34,197 nt of DNA from NCBI GenBank assembly GCA_002753395.1, contig PEAB01000015.1:21324-55520 (forward strand), given 5' to 3'. The position numbers were made by a program, and so were the translations under genes. Shown in pieces: positions 1 through 8,911 of this stretch (within the stretch, counting starts at the first letter, position 1; the number at the start of each line of letters is the position of its first letter). The stretch comes from Nitrospirae bacterium MYbinv3 (GTDB lineage: Bacteria; Nitrospirota; Thermodesulfovibrionia; Thermodesulfovibrionales; Magnetobacteriaceae). The notes beneath the pieces were generated by a model. That model made no database searches. It saw only the letters and a program-made list of their open reading frames with translations, and was not told where the DNA came from.

Positions 1-218
1 TGTTCCCACCTGTGGTTCCACTCTTTTCTGTCTTCTTCTCTTTCTTTTCGTTCCTCTTCTCTTTCTATACTTAGCTGTTCCCACCTGCGGTTCCACTCTT
101 TTCTGTCTTCTTCAGCTAACCGCTCAAGCCTGTCAATGGCAGTTCTTGTCTCTCTAACAAACCATGCCACTATTTCCTCTAAGTTTTCTACCCTAGCCTG
201 AAGTGCTTCAATGCTCAT
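1..218 (-). CDS. Coiled-coil protein, N-terminal part (runs off window)
   Basis: The reading frame starts at the ATG whose complement lies at 216-218 and stays open to the window edge, giving 72 residues. A purine-rich AAAGGAT ribosome site precedes the start. The protein begins MSIEALQARVENLEEIVAW and becomes a highly charged helix rich in Glu, Arg and Lys, with the heptad spacing expected of a coiled coil. A 25-residue unit containing EDRKEWN and RRWEQ occurs twice. At DNA level this is a 38-bp direct repeat (1-38 and 76-113) with one mismatch. Proteins with this kind of start sometimes carry a PD-(D/E)XK-like domain further on, but that part is outside the window. No function can be assigned. 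Confidence 0.6.
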   Translation of the reverse strand, partial: MSIEALQARVENLEEIVAWFVRETRTAIDRLERLAEEDRKEWNRRWEQLSIEREEERKEREEDRKEWNHRWE

Positions 219-294
219 ATCCTTTCCCCCACTCTAAAGTTATATTCTAGTATGAACGAACATACACTTAAAAATCAAGCAAATCATAAAGAAA

Positions 295-441
295 GGGTGC
301 ATAAGAAAGTCGTGGGGATTTTTGAATAGAATGGAGGGCTTTGCCCTCCCTCAGACCCACCCACAAGGGGACCAGACCCCTTGACCCCATTAATTTTTAT
401 TGTCAAATTTTTATTGTCCCCCATGAAATTCTTATGCACCC
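295..441. repeat. 147-bp inverted-repeat element (family 1, copy A)
   Basis: The element begins GGGTGCATAAGAA and ends with the inverse TTCTTATGCACCC. It is flanked by a perfect 9-bp direct repeat ATAAAGAAA (286-294 and 442-450), as expected of a target duplication. Inside are GC-rich hairpins such as GGAGGGCTTTGCCCTCC and AAGGGG/CCCCTT. It has no credible ORF, so it looks like a non-autonomous (MITE-like) element. Related copies lie at 9531, 12575 and 27178, with fragments at 24398 and 27057. It fills much of the gene-free stretch 219-675; the rest shows only the promoter near 602-630. Confidence 0.8.
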
Positions 442-601
442 ATAAAGAAACCCATAAAGAAATCAGATCCTCTTTATTACTGCAGGAGGTGCTATCCCCT
501 CCTCTTAATGCCTGCTTAAACTATATGGTGCGTATATTGCATATAACGAGTATTGCGCTTGATGTTTAAAAGGTCAATGCCATTTAAAGAATATTTGATA
601 T

Positions 602-630
602 TTTCAAGGAGAGCACAGTAGTGCTATAAT
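602..630 (+). promoter_or_regulatory. Candidate sigma-70 promoter of the kinase cluster
   Basis: A perfect -10 hexamer TATAAT lies at 625-630, with a weak -35 (TTTCAA, 602-607) 17 bp upstream. The word TATAATAATCA around the -10 recurs in the fbp promoter at 9863. The start codon of the kinase gene is 46 bp downstream. Confidence 0.4.
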
Positions 631-675
631 AATCACGGATTATTTATATGATACGTTGTTAAGAGGCAGATAAGA

Positions 676-2199
676 ATGATAAACATTAGACTTGATATCT
701 TTGAGGGACACACGAGGATAAAGACCGTTGTCTTAAAGGAGCCGAATACTTTTCTCATAGGCCGCTCAAAAAAGGCTCACTTACAGGTCGGCGCCATGGA
801 CAGAAACATATCAAGAAACCACTGTATGCTGGAGGTACGGCCAAACCGGTGTTTACTCATGGACCTTAACAGCCGCAACGGCACATACGTGAACAATAGG
901 AAAGTTACACAACATGAGCTTACGGATGGCGACGAAATAAAGTTAGGCAACATAACCATTCGTGCTATGTTAGAGAAAACCATCTTTGAAAAAATATTTT
1001 GCAGCAACTGTGGAGTTGATGTAACCGAGGAGGTGGTGGATCTTTTTGGAAAAAACATCGCCTTTCAAGACTACACCTGTACCGCCTGCCAAGACAGGAC
1101 AATGGAACTACTGAAAAATAAAATAGAAAAGAGACCTCCAAGACTCAAAGAGGAAATTAAGAGCAGCTTCTGCTGCTACGCATGTAAAAAAGACCTCTCC
1201 TCTGAGGCAGACAGAGACGGGCTTGCTTACGAACTTGAAGACTCCATATACCTGTGTCAACAATGTACTAATATAAAAAGCAAACAAGTATCCGCATCCT
1301 CCTTTCTATTAGATAACCAATACACGCTTATTGGTGAGATTGGAAGAGGGGGGATGGGGATCGTCTACAGGGCGGTACACAAACAGACACGAAGGATGTG
1401 CGCAATAAAAAAAATCCATCCATCGGTTATCTATGACGACCGCTACATCAGACTCTTTGAAAGAGAGATCACTGTGCAGTCTAAGGTTATACACCCCAAT
1501 CTTGTAAGACTCCTTGACAGAGGCGTTACGGGTGATACGTGTTATTTCATAACTGAATATCTGCCAGGGGGCAGTGTAGAAAATCTGATCTTTAAAACGA
1601 CTTGTAAGCGCATCCCTCCACCCCTGGCGTGCAGCATAGTGATAGACATACTTAAAGGGCTTTCTGCCTTGCACGAAAACGGGTTCATTCACAGAGACAT
1701 AAAGCCGTCAAACTTCTTGCTCTCGCTTCCCAACGAGACAAGCGTTTACAGGTCAAAGATATGCGATTATGGACTGGCTAAATCCTTTGAGGACGCTGGC
1801 AACTCGTTTTTTGACATCACAAAGACCGGAGGCGGATTTGCAGGGTCGATCATGTACATGTCCCCTGAGTTAATTAAAAACTACAAGTACAGTAAACCAC
1901 CCGTTGATGTGTACTCTGTGGGGGTTAGCCTCTATTACATGCTCACGGGCACCTATACCGTTGATATCTCTCGTATACAGTCAGAGGCCAGCGACGCCTC
2001 AGGGGTGACAAGACACGCCGTTGAGCTGGTACTTGATGAACCTGCTATAGATCTGCTTAGACGCGACCCGACTCTGCCCGCCTCGCTTGCCACTGTGGTA
2101 AACAGGGCAGTATCCAAGAACCTGGGCAGGGGGTTTCAGAGCGCTAGTGCATTCAGAAAGGAACTTGAAAAAGTAATGATACTTGAAGGATGGTGTTAA
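676..2199 (+). CDS. FHA / zinc-ribbon / Ser-Thr protein kinase
   Basis: A soluble Hanks-type protein kinase of 507 residues. Residues about 5-95 form an FHA phosphothreonine-binding domain (GRS 29-31, SRNH 46-49, NSRNGT 65-70). Residues 105-200 hold paired Cys motifs (C109/C112, C135/C138, C167/C170, C194/C197) that look like two zinc ribbons. The kinase domain spans about 215-505: glycine loop GRGGMG 223-228, ATP lysine K245, HRDIKPSN with catalytic D341, DYG in place of DFG at 364-366, and MSPE at 395-398. All catalytic residues are present, so it is probably active. No membrane segment is visible. A second kinase follows downstream, and the FHA domain could read phosphorylation by either one (inference). 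The next gene starts 2 bp after its stop. Confidence 0.93.
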   Translation: MINIRLDIFEGHTRIKTVVLKEPNTFLIGRSKKAHLQVGAMDRNISRNHCMLEVRPNRCLLMDLNSRNGTYVNNRKVTQHELTDGDEIKLGNITIRAMLEKTIFEKIFCSNCGVDVTEEVVDLFGKNIAFQDYTCTACQDRTMELLKNKIEKRPPRLKEEIKSSFCCYACKKDLSSEADRDGLAYELEDSIYLCQQCTNIKSKQVSASSFLLDNQYTLIGEIGRGGMGIVYRAVHKQTRRMCAIKKIHPSVIYDDRYIRLFEREITVQSKVIHPNLVRLLDRGVTGDTCYFITEYLPGGSVENLIFKTTCKRIPPPLACSIVIDILKGLSALHENGFIHRDIKPSNFLLSLPNETSVYRSKICDYGLAKSFEDAGNSFFDITKTGGGFAGSIMYMSPELIKNYKYSKPPVDVYSVGVSLYYMLTGTYTVDISRIQSEASDASGVTRHAVELVLDEPAIDLLRRDPTLPASLATVVNRAVSKNLGRGFQSASAFRKELEKVMILEGWC

Positions 2200-2201
2200 T
2201 T

Positions 2202-2528
2202 ATGATCATAAACAGTACGGTTAAATATTTTATTGTCTCAGGGGTGTTCACTTTGTTTGCAGCTATACCAGCATGTAAGGATATCTCGGAGACAAAGGAG
2301 CAATTTTCTACCATTACGGATAAAAAGATGGAAAGAGTTGAAAAGTCGCGTGTTGTTGTGGAAAAGGCTGATATCGAGACCCTAAGACGAGGGATTACGA
2401 CCTTTAACGCAACTAACGGTAGGTATCCAAATAACCTTGACGAACTAAAAGAATTCGTAGCTATTGACTTTGACAAGGGTATCTTCAATTATAACCCGCA
2501 AACAGGAACCCTCGCCTTAAAACAATAG
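2202..2528 (+). CDS. Small exported protein with pseudopilin-like C-terminal domain
   Basis: A 108-residue protein. The ATG at 2202 is preferred over the one at 2190 because GAAGGA (2185-2190) gives a usable ribosome site only for the later start. An N-terminal hydrophobic stretch (about residues 8-25) resembles a signal peptide or anchor. The preceding IPAC is a poor lipobox, so lipoprotein status is uncertain. The C-terminal half has the pattern IETLRRGITTFNATNGRYPNNLDEL, written here as its key parts IETLRRGI, NGRYP and LDEL, which resembles the soluble region of type II secretion major pseudopilins (GspG). It lacks the GFTLxE prepilin cleavage motif, so it is not a normal pseudopilin. It lies between two kinase genes; its role is unknown. 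Confidence 0.75.
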   Translation: MIINSTVKYFIVSGVFTLFAAIPACKDISETKEQFSTITDKKMERVEKSRVVVEKADIETLRRGITTFNATNGRYPNNLDELKEFVAIDFDKGIFNYNPQTGTLALKQ

Positions 2529-2542
2529 TTAAAGGAGAAAAC

Positions 2543-2629
2543 ATGGGGAGTAAGTATATTTGCGGAGTCAAGGGGGCAGCGGCCCCCTGCGTCAGCTGGC
2601 AGAGTCTCCCCTCCTTTGAAAAGTTATGA
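2543..2629 (+). CDS. Possible 28-residue leader ORF coupled to the large kinase
   Basis: AAAGGAG stands 6 bp before an ATG at 2543. The frame runs 28 codons and ends in TGA at 2627-2629, overlapping the ATG (2626) of the kinase gene in an ATGA junction. The large kinase has no clear ribosome site of its own, so translation of this leader could feed it by coupling. The body of the ORF overlaps a palindrome (GGGGGC/GCCCCC, about 2570-2587) and a segment related to family 1 repeats, so the peptide itself may be meaningless. Speculative. Confidence 0.3.
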   Translation: MGSKYICGVKGAAAPCVSWQSLPSFEKL

Positions 2630-5600
2630 AAGAAGTCAAAGGCCAACTTGATACTCAGATGCGCGAAAAAGGTCTGTGGGTAAAAAACACCCTCGTTGAA
2701 AACAGGTACGAGGTGCGTGATCTTGCCCGCGGGGGCATGGGGGAGGTCTACTTCGTCTACGACCGTGAGACCGAACGTATGATGGCTGTCAAAACCCCCC
2801 TCCCTTCAGTTTTAGCTGACGAAAGCGGCCTTAAACGATTCTACAGAGAGGCAGAGGCCTGGATCAGTCTTGGAGTGCACCCAAACGTGTGCTCGGCTTA
2901 TTATGTGCAAGAGATAGAGGGTATACCAAGGCTCTTTATCGAATACGTGGACGGTGGCAGCCTTGACAGATGGTTAAAGGCAAAACGCCTGACCACCGTC
3001 TCTGACAAACTCGACATGGCCATTCAAATTGCCTCTGGAATGCACCACACCCATACGCTTCAATGGGTCGACGAGGAAGGGGTTGAATATACCGGCCTTG
3101 TACACAGAGACCTTAAACCTGCAAATATACTATTAAGCAAATACGGGATGGCCTTGATCACTGACTTTGGCCTTGTCGGGGCCGGTCTTGGCGATGAGTT
3201 TGACGGGGACCTCACAAATGAAAGGCACAAAGAAAGCCTAAACATCTCCGAGGCTGGCTCCGCAGTTTCAAACCGCAGAGATAAAAAAGACGACCTGCTA
3301 GAAGGCTCTATACTAGCTAAAAGCATGTCAAGCCTTAGCCTTGCAGGCAGTCAGCTGGATGGCCTTATAGTGTCTGACTCCTGGCAGACCATAACATTGG
3401 GAGGGGTCCCCTTTGGCACCCCACAGTACATGGCCCCTGAACAGTTTAAGAACGCACACCTGGCAGGCTTCCCTACGGACATATACGCATTTGGGTGTAT
3501 GTTGTACGAGTTTTTTTGTAACAGACGCCCATTCCTCTTAACAGAGGAGGAACGCCGAGCCGTTATCTTCTATCAGATAACCGTGTGGCAAAGGCTTCAC
3601 ACCAAGACTCCGCCGCCTGATCCTGCCGAGTTCACCCCTGATATAGACAGAGAACTCGCTGAGTTGATGTTACAGTGCCTGGCAAAAAAACCTGACAAAA
3701 GACCCAAAGACTTTTCTGAGATATCAGAGCGCTTAAAAGGTATATATAAACGCATAACCGAAGAGCAATACCCGCGGCAAGAGGCAAGGACTGAGGAGCT
3801 TGCCCCAGGGTCGTTCAACAACCAGGGGGTCTCATACGCCACGATAAATCAGTTGCAACGGGCCGAGACCGCATGGAAAAGGGCGCTTACCCTTGACCCG
3901 CAACACAAGGAGGCCGCCTTTAACCTCATACTCTATCAGTGCAAGAGGGGGCTCTTGTCTGAGGATGAGTCGTTTAAAAACTTGCAGTTGTTTATAGATG
4001 ACCTGCCTTCTGCGAAACCGTGTGAGATCTTTAAGAGTAAACTTTCTCTGTTCTTTTCAAACGAGCACAGGGCACTACAGACCCTAAGAGACACCACAAA
4101 GAGCGGACAGGGCAGCCACGATGTCTACAGAGACATGGGGCTTCTGCTTTGCGGCTCTGAGACCGCCATAGAGGATGCTGCTTCATGGAGGGATGTCAAA
4201 AACAGCCTTAGACGGTTGATACAAGATAATAAGGAGGATCCCTCCGTTGTAACTGGATATACCCTTGCCCTAAAAAATCTTGGCGAGGACTATGACAGCT
4301 TCTACACCTCATACAAGGAGCGTTTCAGAGAACTTCCTGACAGCCTTGAGGATGCTCTGCACTCGTTTTTACCGGGCTTTGCAATAACAAGCGGATTCTC
4401 CCTCGAGCACGCCGGCATAACCGCCCTTGCCCTGTTGTCAGAGGGCGTTGTGAACGACACTGAGGGCACCCAGATGGCAATCGTTGGCTGCAACGATTCA
4501 AGACTCATCCTTGTGGATCTCAGCACAGGCAAGGTCGTTAAACCCCTCAAGGGACACACACTAGGTATTACCGCCCTTGCTGTAAGCAGTAACCAGCGCT
4601 ACGCCCTCTCAGCCTCCGAGGACAGGAGCATCGCCCTGTGGGATATAGAGAAGGGGAGCTGCCTGAAGACCTTTACAGGACATGGAAATACTATCACAGA
4701 CGTGCTCTTTGTTGGCAGATCTGCATATGCTGTGTCAGCCTCGATGGACGGGACAATACGCGCCTGGGACCTGAAAAGGGGAAGCGAGGCTGGTGTGTTT
4801 AACACAAAAAGCCAGGGAGTACATGCCATCGCTATTACAAAAGACGGTAAATACTTATATTCTGCCATAAAAGGCGCTCCCCCATGCAAGTGGGATACAA
4901 AGACAGGACGATTACTACTACAATATAACGGTCATTTTAGTGGTTCAACAACTATTGACTTGAGCTCCGACGGCCGCCGCCTCATCACAGGTGGTGTGGA
5001 TAACACCGTCTGCCTCTTTGATACCAACACAGGTCAGGTTATAAGCATGTTTAAAGGACACGAGGGCAGGATAACCTCTGTAAGGTTCAGCCACGACGAC
5101 GAGTTTGCCCTGACAACAAGCCAGACTTCTCTACATGTGAGGGATCTTACAAACGGCCTTCTTTTTGCGGTATTCAGATATAAGGGGCCTATCGTAAAAG
5201 CCTTTGCAGGGACCAGAGGTCATCAGATATTGCTTGCCCAGAGCAGTGAGATCATATGCCTAAACTATTTAAACAGATACAACTGTAATTATGCCTTAGT
5301 CCCCCCAGCCTACCTCAGAAAAGAAGACATCAAGATTGAGTTTACACGCAGGATGGTGGCGGCAAGACAACAGCTAGACCTCAAAGACTACCCTGGTACT
5401 TTAAACCACATCAACAGCGCAAGAGAACTCCAAGGGTATAAGAACAACGACAAGGTTGTCGAACTATTAACCAGAATCCCGCTTATATACAATCACAGCG
5501 CTATAAGCAGTGCTGTCAAGATGAACGAGTACAGACCGCTAGACGAGGACGGCATCATCACTCTTCTGCTGTCGTATAGCGGGGAGCAAATGTTTGTTGG

Positions 5601-7590
5601 GGGCATTAGCGGGAAAGCCGCAAGGTTTGACATCAACAATATGACAACAAGCCCCATCTATGACTGCCCAGACGATGACGGCGACTACGATAGCGATGAC
5701 GGCGACGAAAGAAGACTCAAGGTAGCCATTAAATCCCTGGAGCTTAGCTACTGTAATGAGTACGTCATCACTGGCCAGGATAATGGCAATATAATAAGCT
5801 GGAATAGTGCCTCTAACACCCCCCTGCGGGAGTTTAATACTAAGTATAAGGGGCAAACCTCTATTGCGCTTACACGTAATGTGCAACACCTGTTTTCGGC
5901 GGGCAAGGACGGCCTTATTCGATTATGGCATGTGGAGACGGGCAAGTACATGGGGCGCTTTGATGTTGTGCGCTCCCCGATCAAGCGCATTATATTAAGC
6001 CGTGACGAAAAGACCGTTATAGCGGGGTTAGGGGATGGCTCGGTGGTATTCTTTGACTCAGTGACGGGGAAGATACTCAACAGTGTGGCAGGACAAGGGG
6101 ATGGTGTAAGTGCGCTTGCCATGAGCGCTGATGGTACGCAGTTTCTTACGGCCTGGCAGGATGGCGGAATTGGACTTTGGAACTTCAAGACGAGAACACT
6201 CCTGACCCGTTACATGGGACATGAGGATGAGGCAACGTGTGTATGCTTTAGTCCTGATGGCCAATTCTTTGCATCTGGGGGGAAGGATGATACCGTATGT
6301 CTGTGGAGCATCCACAATGAGGAGTGTCTGCAACGGCTAAAGGGGCATGAGGACACTGTAAGCGCTGTCATCTTTAGCCCTGAGGGGTGGAACCTGTATT
6401 CGGCTGGCATGGACGGCAGGGTGATAAAGTGGTTTATTGACTGGGTACTTGACCAGGAGGAGGGTGTGCTATGGAAGACTCAGGCAAAGGGGCTTGTCTC
6501 TGAGTTTTTATCTTACCAGTACAGGCGGGGGATAATTGAAAAAAACAAACCTAGCTGGAGCGAAGAGGACATACCCCTTCTTGAATCAAGGATTAAGGCG
6601 GCAGGGTTTGAGTTTGCCCTATCGGATCTGCTAAAAGATACATTGCCTTCTTATAAAGCTAATTGGATGGAGTCGGTTCCTAAACGATTGCCTCTTGAGA
6701 TGGATGAGCCAAGAGATGAGGGCGAGATAAAGCAGGAAAAGGCCGCCAAGAGATTGACGGCAAAGCTAATTAAGCAGAGCGCTGTTGTGTTGCTAGTACT
6801 TGTTGTCTTGGCGCTTGCAGCGTATATGTATAGCTCGTCGAAAAATAAATACAATGAGGTGGAGTTGAGCAGATTTGATCTCAAAGTTGCCAAGGCCGGT
6901 ATGGTGCACGAGGCCCTTGCATACGTCAAGGACAAGTCTCAGGGCGATTGTGACACAAAAAGGCTTGATACATATAAAGAAAGCTATATGTATATGATTA
7001 ATAAGCATCTGACCTCCATAATATCAACAGCGTCAATGACCCAACAAAACGTGAGCTGTTTAGTTAAGCTAAGTACAAGCAAAGAGGGCATAGACACCCT
7101 GATTTTTCAGATGTTGCATACGAACAATCTTGATGAGGCTGCTGCTATTAGCTACTTACTGTCGTATGTGGGCAACAATGCCATCAACCCTCTCCTTACT
7201 GCCCTCCCTGACATCTCTCACAACAAGCAGGTCAATAGCGAAGCAGGGATGGATAAGAAGACCAGGGAGCGGCTTATTGTAGAGGCTGTTGTTAATATGG
7301 GCAGCACAGAGGCTGTAAATGTTGTCATCGAGTACGCCTTGAGAGACGATGGTTTCGCTGAGTCCGCAGCGCCCTACATCAAGCGGATAATAGCAACCAA
7401 GCGGCTTGATGTGGACGCAGCTCTTAAAGCGCTTGAGGGCTTAATGAACAACAACAGCAGCGTAGTAAGAAAAAACGCTGTCAGCACCCTGGTATTTTTT
7501 AAAGGGTCAGAGGCAAAGCGGCTTGCCACAAAGGCCCTCCAAGACAGTAGCGAGGAAGTGCGCAAAGAGGCAGGGGCCGTCCTTGAGTGA
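2626..7590 (+). CDS. Ser/Thr kinase with two WD40 propellers, one TM segment and HEAT-like repeats
   Basis: A 1654-residue multidomain kinase. The N-terminal kinase domain (about 28-370) has RGGMGEVY, ATP lysine K56, HRDLKPAN near 160, DFG near 180 and GTPQYMAPE ending near 271. Between DFG and APE lies an unusually long activation segment of about 90 residues. Residues about 385-440 contain a TPR-like unit. Seven WD40 blades follow (about 595-890), then seven more (about 970-1270) with GH and W/F-D type ends. The first blade of the second propeller has an acidic insertion near 1015-1030. A single hydrophobic segment at about 1384-1403 should cross the membrane. The tail (about 1500-1654) is helical and HEAT-like and would be periplasmic. 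It overlaps the following permease gene by GTGA, so kinase and permease are probably made together. Confidence 0.92.
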   Translation: MKEVKGQLDTQMREKGLWVKNTLVENRYEVRDLARGGMGEVYFVYDRETERMMAVKTPLPSVLADESGLKRFYREAEAWISLGVHPNVCSAYYVQEIEGIPRLFIEYVDGGSLDRWLKAKRLTTVSDKLDMAIQIASGMHHTHTLQWVDEEGVEYTGLVHRDLKPANILLSKYGMALITDFGLVGAGLGDEFDGDLTNERHKESLNISEAGSAVSNRRDKKDDLLEGSILAKSMSSLSLAGSQLDGLIVSDSWQTITLGGVPFGTPQYMAPEQFKNAHLAGFPTDIYAFGCMLYEFFCNRRPFLLTEEERRAVIFYQITVWQRLHTKTPPPDPAEFTPDIDRELAELMLQCLAKKPDKRPKDFSEISERLKGIYKRITEEQYPRQEARTEELAPGSFNNQGVSYATINQLQRAETAWKRALTLDPQHKEAAFNLILYQCKRGLLSEDESFKNLQLFIDDLPSAKPCEIFKSKLSLFFSNEHRALQTLRDTTKSGQGSHDVYRDMGLLLCGSETAIEDAASWRDVKNSLRRLIQDNKEDPSVVTGYTLALKNLGEDYDSFYTSYKERFRELPDSLEDALHSFLPGFAITSGFSLEHAGITALALLSEGVVNDTEGTQMAIVGCNDSRLILVDLSTGKVVKPLKGHTLGITALAVSSNQRYALSASEDRSIALWDIEKGSCLKTFTGHGNTITDVLFVGRSAYAVSASMDGTIRAWDLKRGSEAGVFNTKSQGVHAIAITKDGKYLYSAIKGAPPCKWDTKTGRLLLQYNGHFSGSTTIDLSSDGRRLITGGVDNTVCLFDTNTGQVISMFKGHEGRITSVRFSHDDEFALTTSQTSLHVRDLTNGLLFAVFRYKGPIVKAFAGTRGHQILLAQSSEIICLNYLNRYNCNYALVPPAYLRKEDIKIEFTRRMVAARQQLDLKDYPGTLNHINSARELQGYKNNDKVVELLTRIPLIYNHSAISSAVKMNEYRPLDEDGIITLLLSYSGEQMFVGGISGKAARFDINNMTTSPIYDCPDDDGDYDSDDGDERRLKVAIKSLELSYCNEYVITGQDNGNIISWNSASNTPLREFNTKYKGQTSIALTRNVQHLFSAGKDGLIRLWHVETGKYMGRFDVVRSPIKRIILSRDEKTVIAGLGDGSVVFFDSVTGKILNSVAGQGDGVSALAMSADGTQFLTAWQDGGIGLWNFKTRTLLTRYMGHEDEATCVCFSPDGQFFASGGKDDTVCLWSIHNEECLQRLKGHEDTVSAVIFSPEGWNLYSAGMDGRVIKWFIDWVLDQEEGVLWKTQAKGLVSEFLSYQYRRGIIEKNKPSWSEEDIPLLESRIKAAGFEFALSDLLKDTLPSYKANWMESVPKRLPLEMDEPRDEGEIKQEKAAKRLTAKLIKQSAVVLLVLVVLALAAYMYSSSKNKYNEVELSRFDLKVAKAGMVHEALAYVKDKSQGDCDTKRLDTYKESYMYMINKHLTSIISTASMTQQNVSCLVKLSTSKEGIDTLIFQMLHTNNLDEAAAISYLLSYVGNNAINPLLTALPDISHNKQVNSEAGMDKKTRERLIVEAVVNMGSTEAVNVVIEYALRDDGFAESAAPYIKRIIATKRLDVDAALKALEGLMNNNSSVVRKNAVSTLVFFKGSEAKRLATKALQDSSEEVRKEAGAVLE

Positions 7591-8807
7591 GATTTAAAAA
7601 CACCGTACTGAACCTCTCTATAGCACTCAAGTCCTTCAGTAACTTTAAGCTCAGGAGTGCTTTGGCTGTGGCTGGTGTTGTCTTGGGGACGTTATCGCTC
7701 ATCACCGTTACAAACATCTCGGCCTCTTTGAGGTTCCAGACGCTAAAGGAGATAGAGAGCTTTGGCAAGAACATGTTGGTTGTAAGAAGCGCGCTGAGGG
7801 GTATGCACGGAAGCCCCGGTACTCTGGGCGAGTCTACGTCCTTGACACTTGCCGATGCCAGGGCCATTAAGAACTCAACATTTTACATGAACAGCATAGC
7901 CCCCTCCACAAGCATGGTCTTTCCAATGAGATACGTCGGTGCGACCATAAATGCAACATTGATAGGGGTCGGGAGCGAGTTCTTTCAGATAAGAACACTT
8001 GATTTAAGCGACGGCCGGTACTTTACCAAGGACGAGGAAAAGGAGCTTAAGAGAAAGGTCATCATAGGGGCCAAGGTTGCAGAAAAGCTGTTCAATCAGG
8101 TTAGCCCAATTGGTAAATATCTCTACGTCTACCGCGTTCCTTGTGAGGTCGTAGGCGTGGTGCAGCCCATTGGGTTAGACGTCTCAGGTGTTGATGTAGA
8201 CAACGTCGTTTATCTGCCGTTGAGTACCTATCTAAGGCGTTTTACTAATAAGGAATACGTTAGCATAATTTACATAGAGGCCAATGACGATACCGTAATC
8301 CCCCTGCTTCAAGCACAGATAGAGAACCTGCTCAGGGTCAGACACAAGATCAAGAAAGGCCAGAAGGACGACTTCTCGGTAATCGACCTAAAGGATGTCA
8401 ACGACATGAAGACGCAGGCCATTAAACTGGTAAAGACTCTAGGCCTGGTAACATCGTTTGTGTCTTTCATAATCAGCGCCGTTGGGATACTGTCGATAAT
8501 GATCCTTATGGTAAACGAGCGCAAGGTGGAGATCGGGATAAGGCGGGCTGTTGGGTCAAAAAAGAGGGACATAATGCTTCAGTTTCTGACTGAGTCGTCC
8601 TTTATATCTTTTACAGGCGGGGTTATAGGCTGTGTCATGGGTGTGGCGCTGAGTCTCTTGGTAGCGTTTTTTACGGGGATGCCATTTGTGGTGTCAATTA
8701 AAGGGGTTTTTATATCATTTACGGCGTCCTTGGTAACGGGTCTGTTCTCCGGTATCTACCCATCTAAAAAGGCTATCGAGATCGAGCCTATTAATATACT
8801 CAGATGA
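7587..8807 (+). CDS. MacB/FtsX-type ABC transporter permease subunit
   Basis: A 406-residue permease starting at GTG, which overlaps the kinase stop codon (GTGA). It has an N-terminal membrane segment (about 24-45), a large extracytoplasmic MacB-type domain, and three C-terminal membrane segments (about 285-400) around the FtsX signature NERKVEIGIRRAVGSKKRDI. The C-terminal IYPSKKAIEIEPINILR is typical of this permease family. Such proteins normally pair with a MacB/LolD-like ATPase, but none is present in the window, so it either uses an ATPase encoded elsewhere or acts as a mechanotransmission partner. Coupling to the membrane-anchored kinase suggests a shared pathway (inference). About 100 bp without clear signals follow it. 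Confidence 0.88.
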   Translation: MRFKNTVLNLSIALKSFSNFKLRSALAVAGVVLGTLSLITVTNISASLRFQTLKEIESFGKNMLVVRSALRGMHGSPGTLGESTSLTLADARAIKNSTFYMNSIAPSTSMVFPMRYVGATINATLIGVGSEFFQIRTLDLSDGRYFTKDEEKELKRKVIIGAKVAEKLFNQVSPIGKYLYVYRVPCEVVGVVQPIGLDVSGVDVDNVVYLPLSTYLRRFTNKEYVSIIYIEANDDTVIPLLQAQIENLLRVRHKIKKGQKDDFSVIDLKDVNDMKTQAIKLVKTLGLVTSFVSFIISAVGILSIMILMVNERKVEIGIRRAVGSKKRDIMLQFLTESSFISFTGGVIGCVMGVALSLLVAFFTGMPFVVSIKGVFISFTASLVTGLFSGIYPSKKAIEIEPINILR

Positions 8808-8911
8808 TGACTTAGTACAATGCTCAAACATCTACTGCATACCGCCATAACTGTACCCCTCACACCACTACGGATGCTTTTAGCCGGTATACAAAGCCGT
8901 TGTGTGACTGA

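Noticed and set aside
381-569. 62-residue plus-strand frame
   Set aside because: It begins inside the family 1 element and has no ribosome site or protein-like composition.
1309-1692. 127-residue minus-strand frame inside the first kinase
   Set aside because: It is antisense to the conserved kinase motifs and has no ribosome site.
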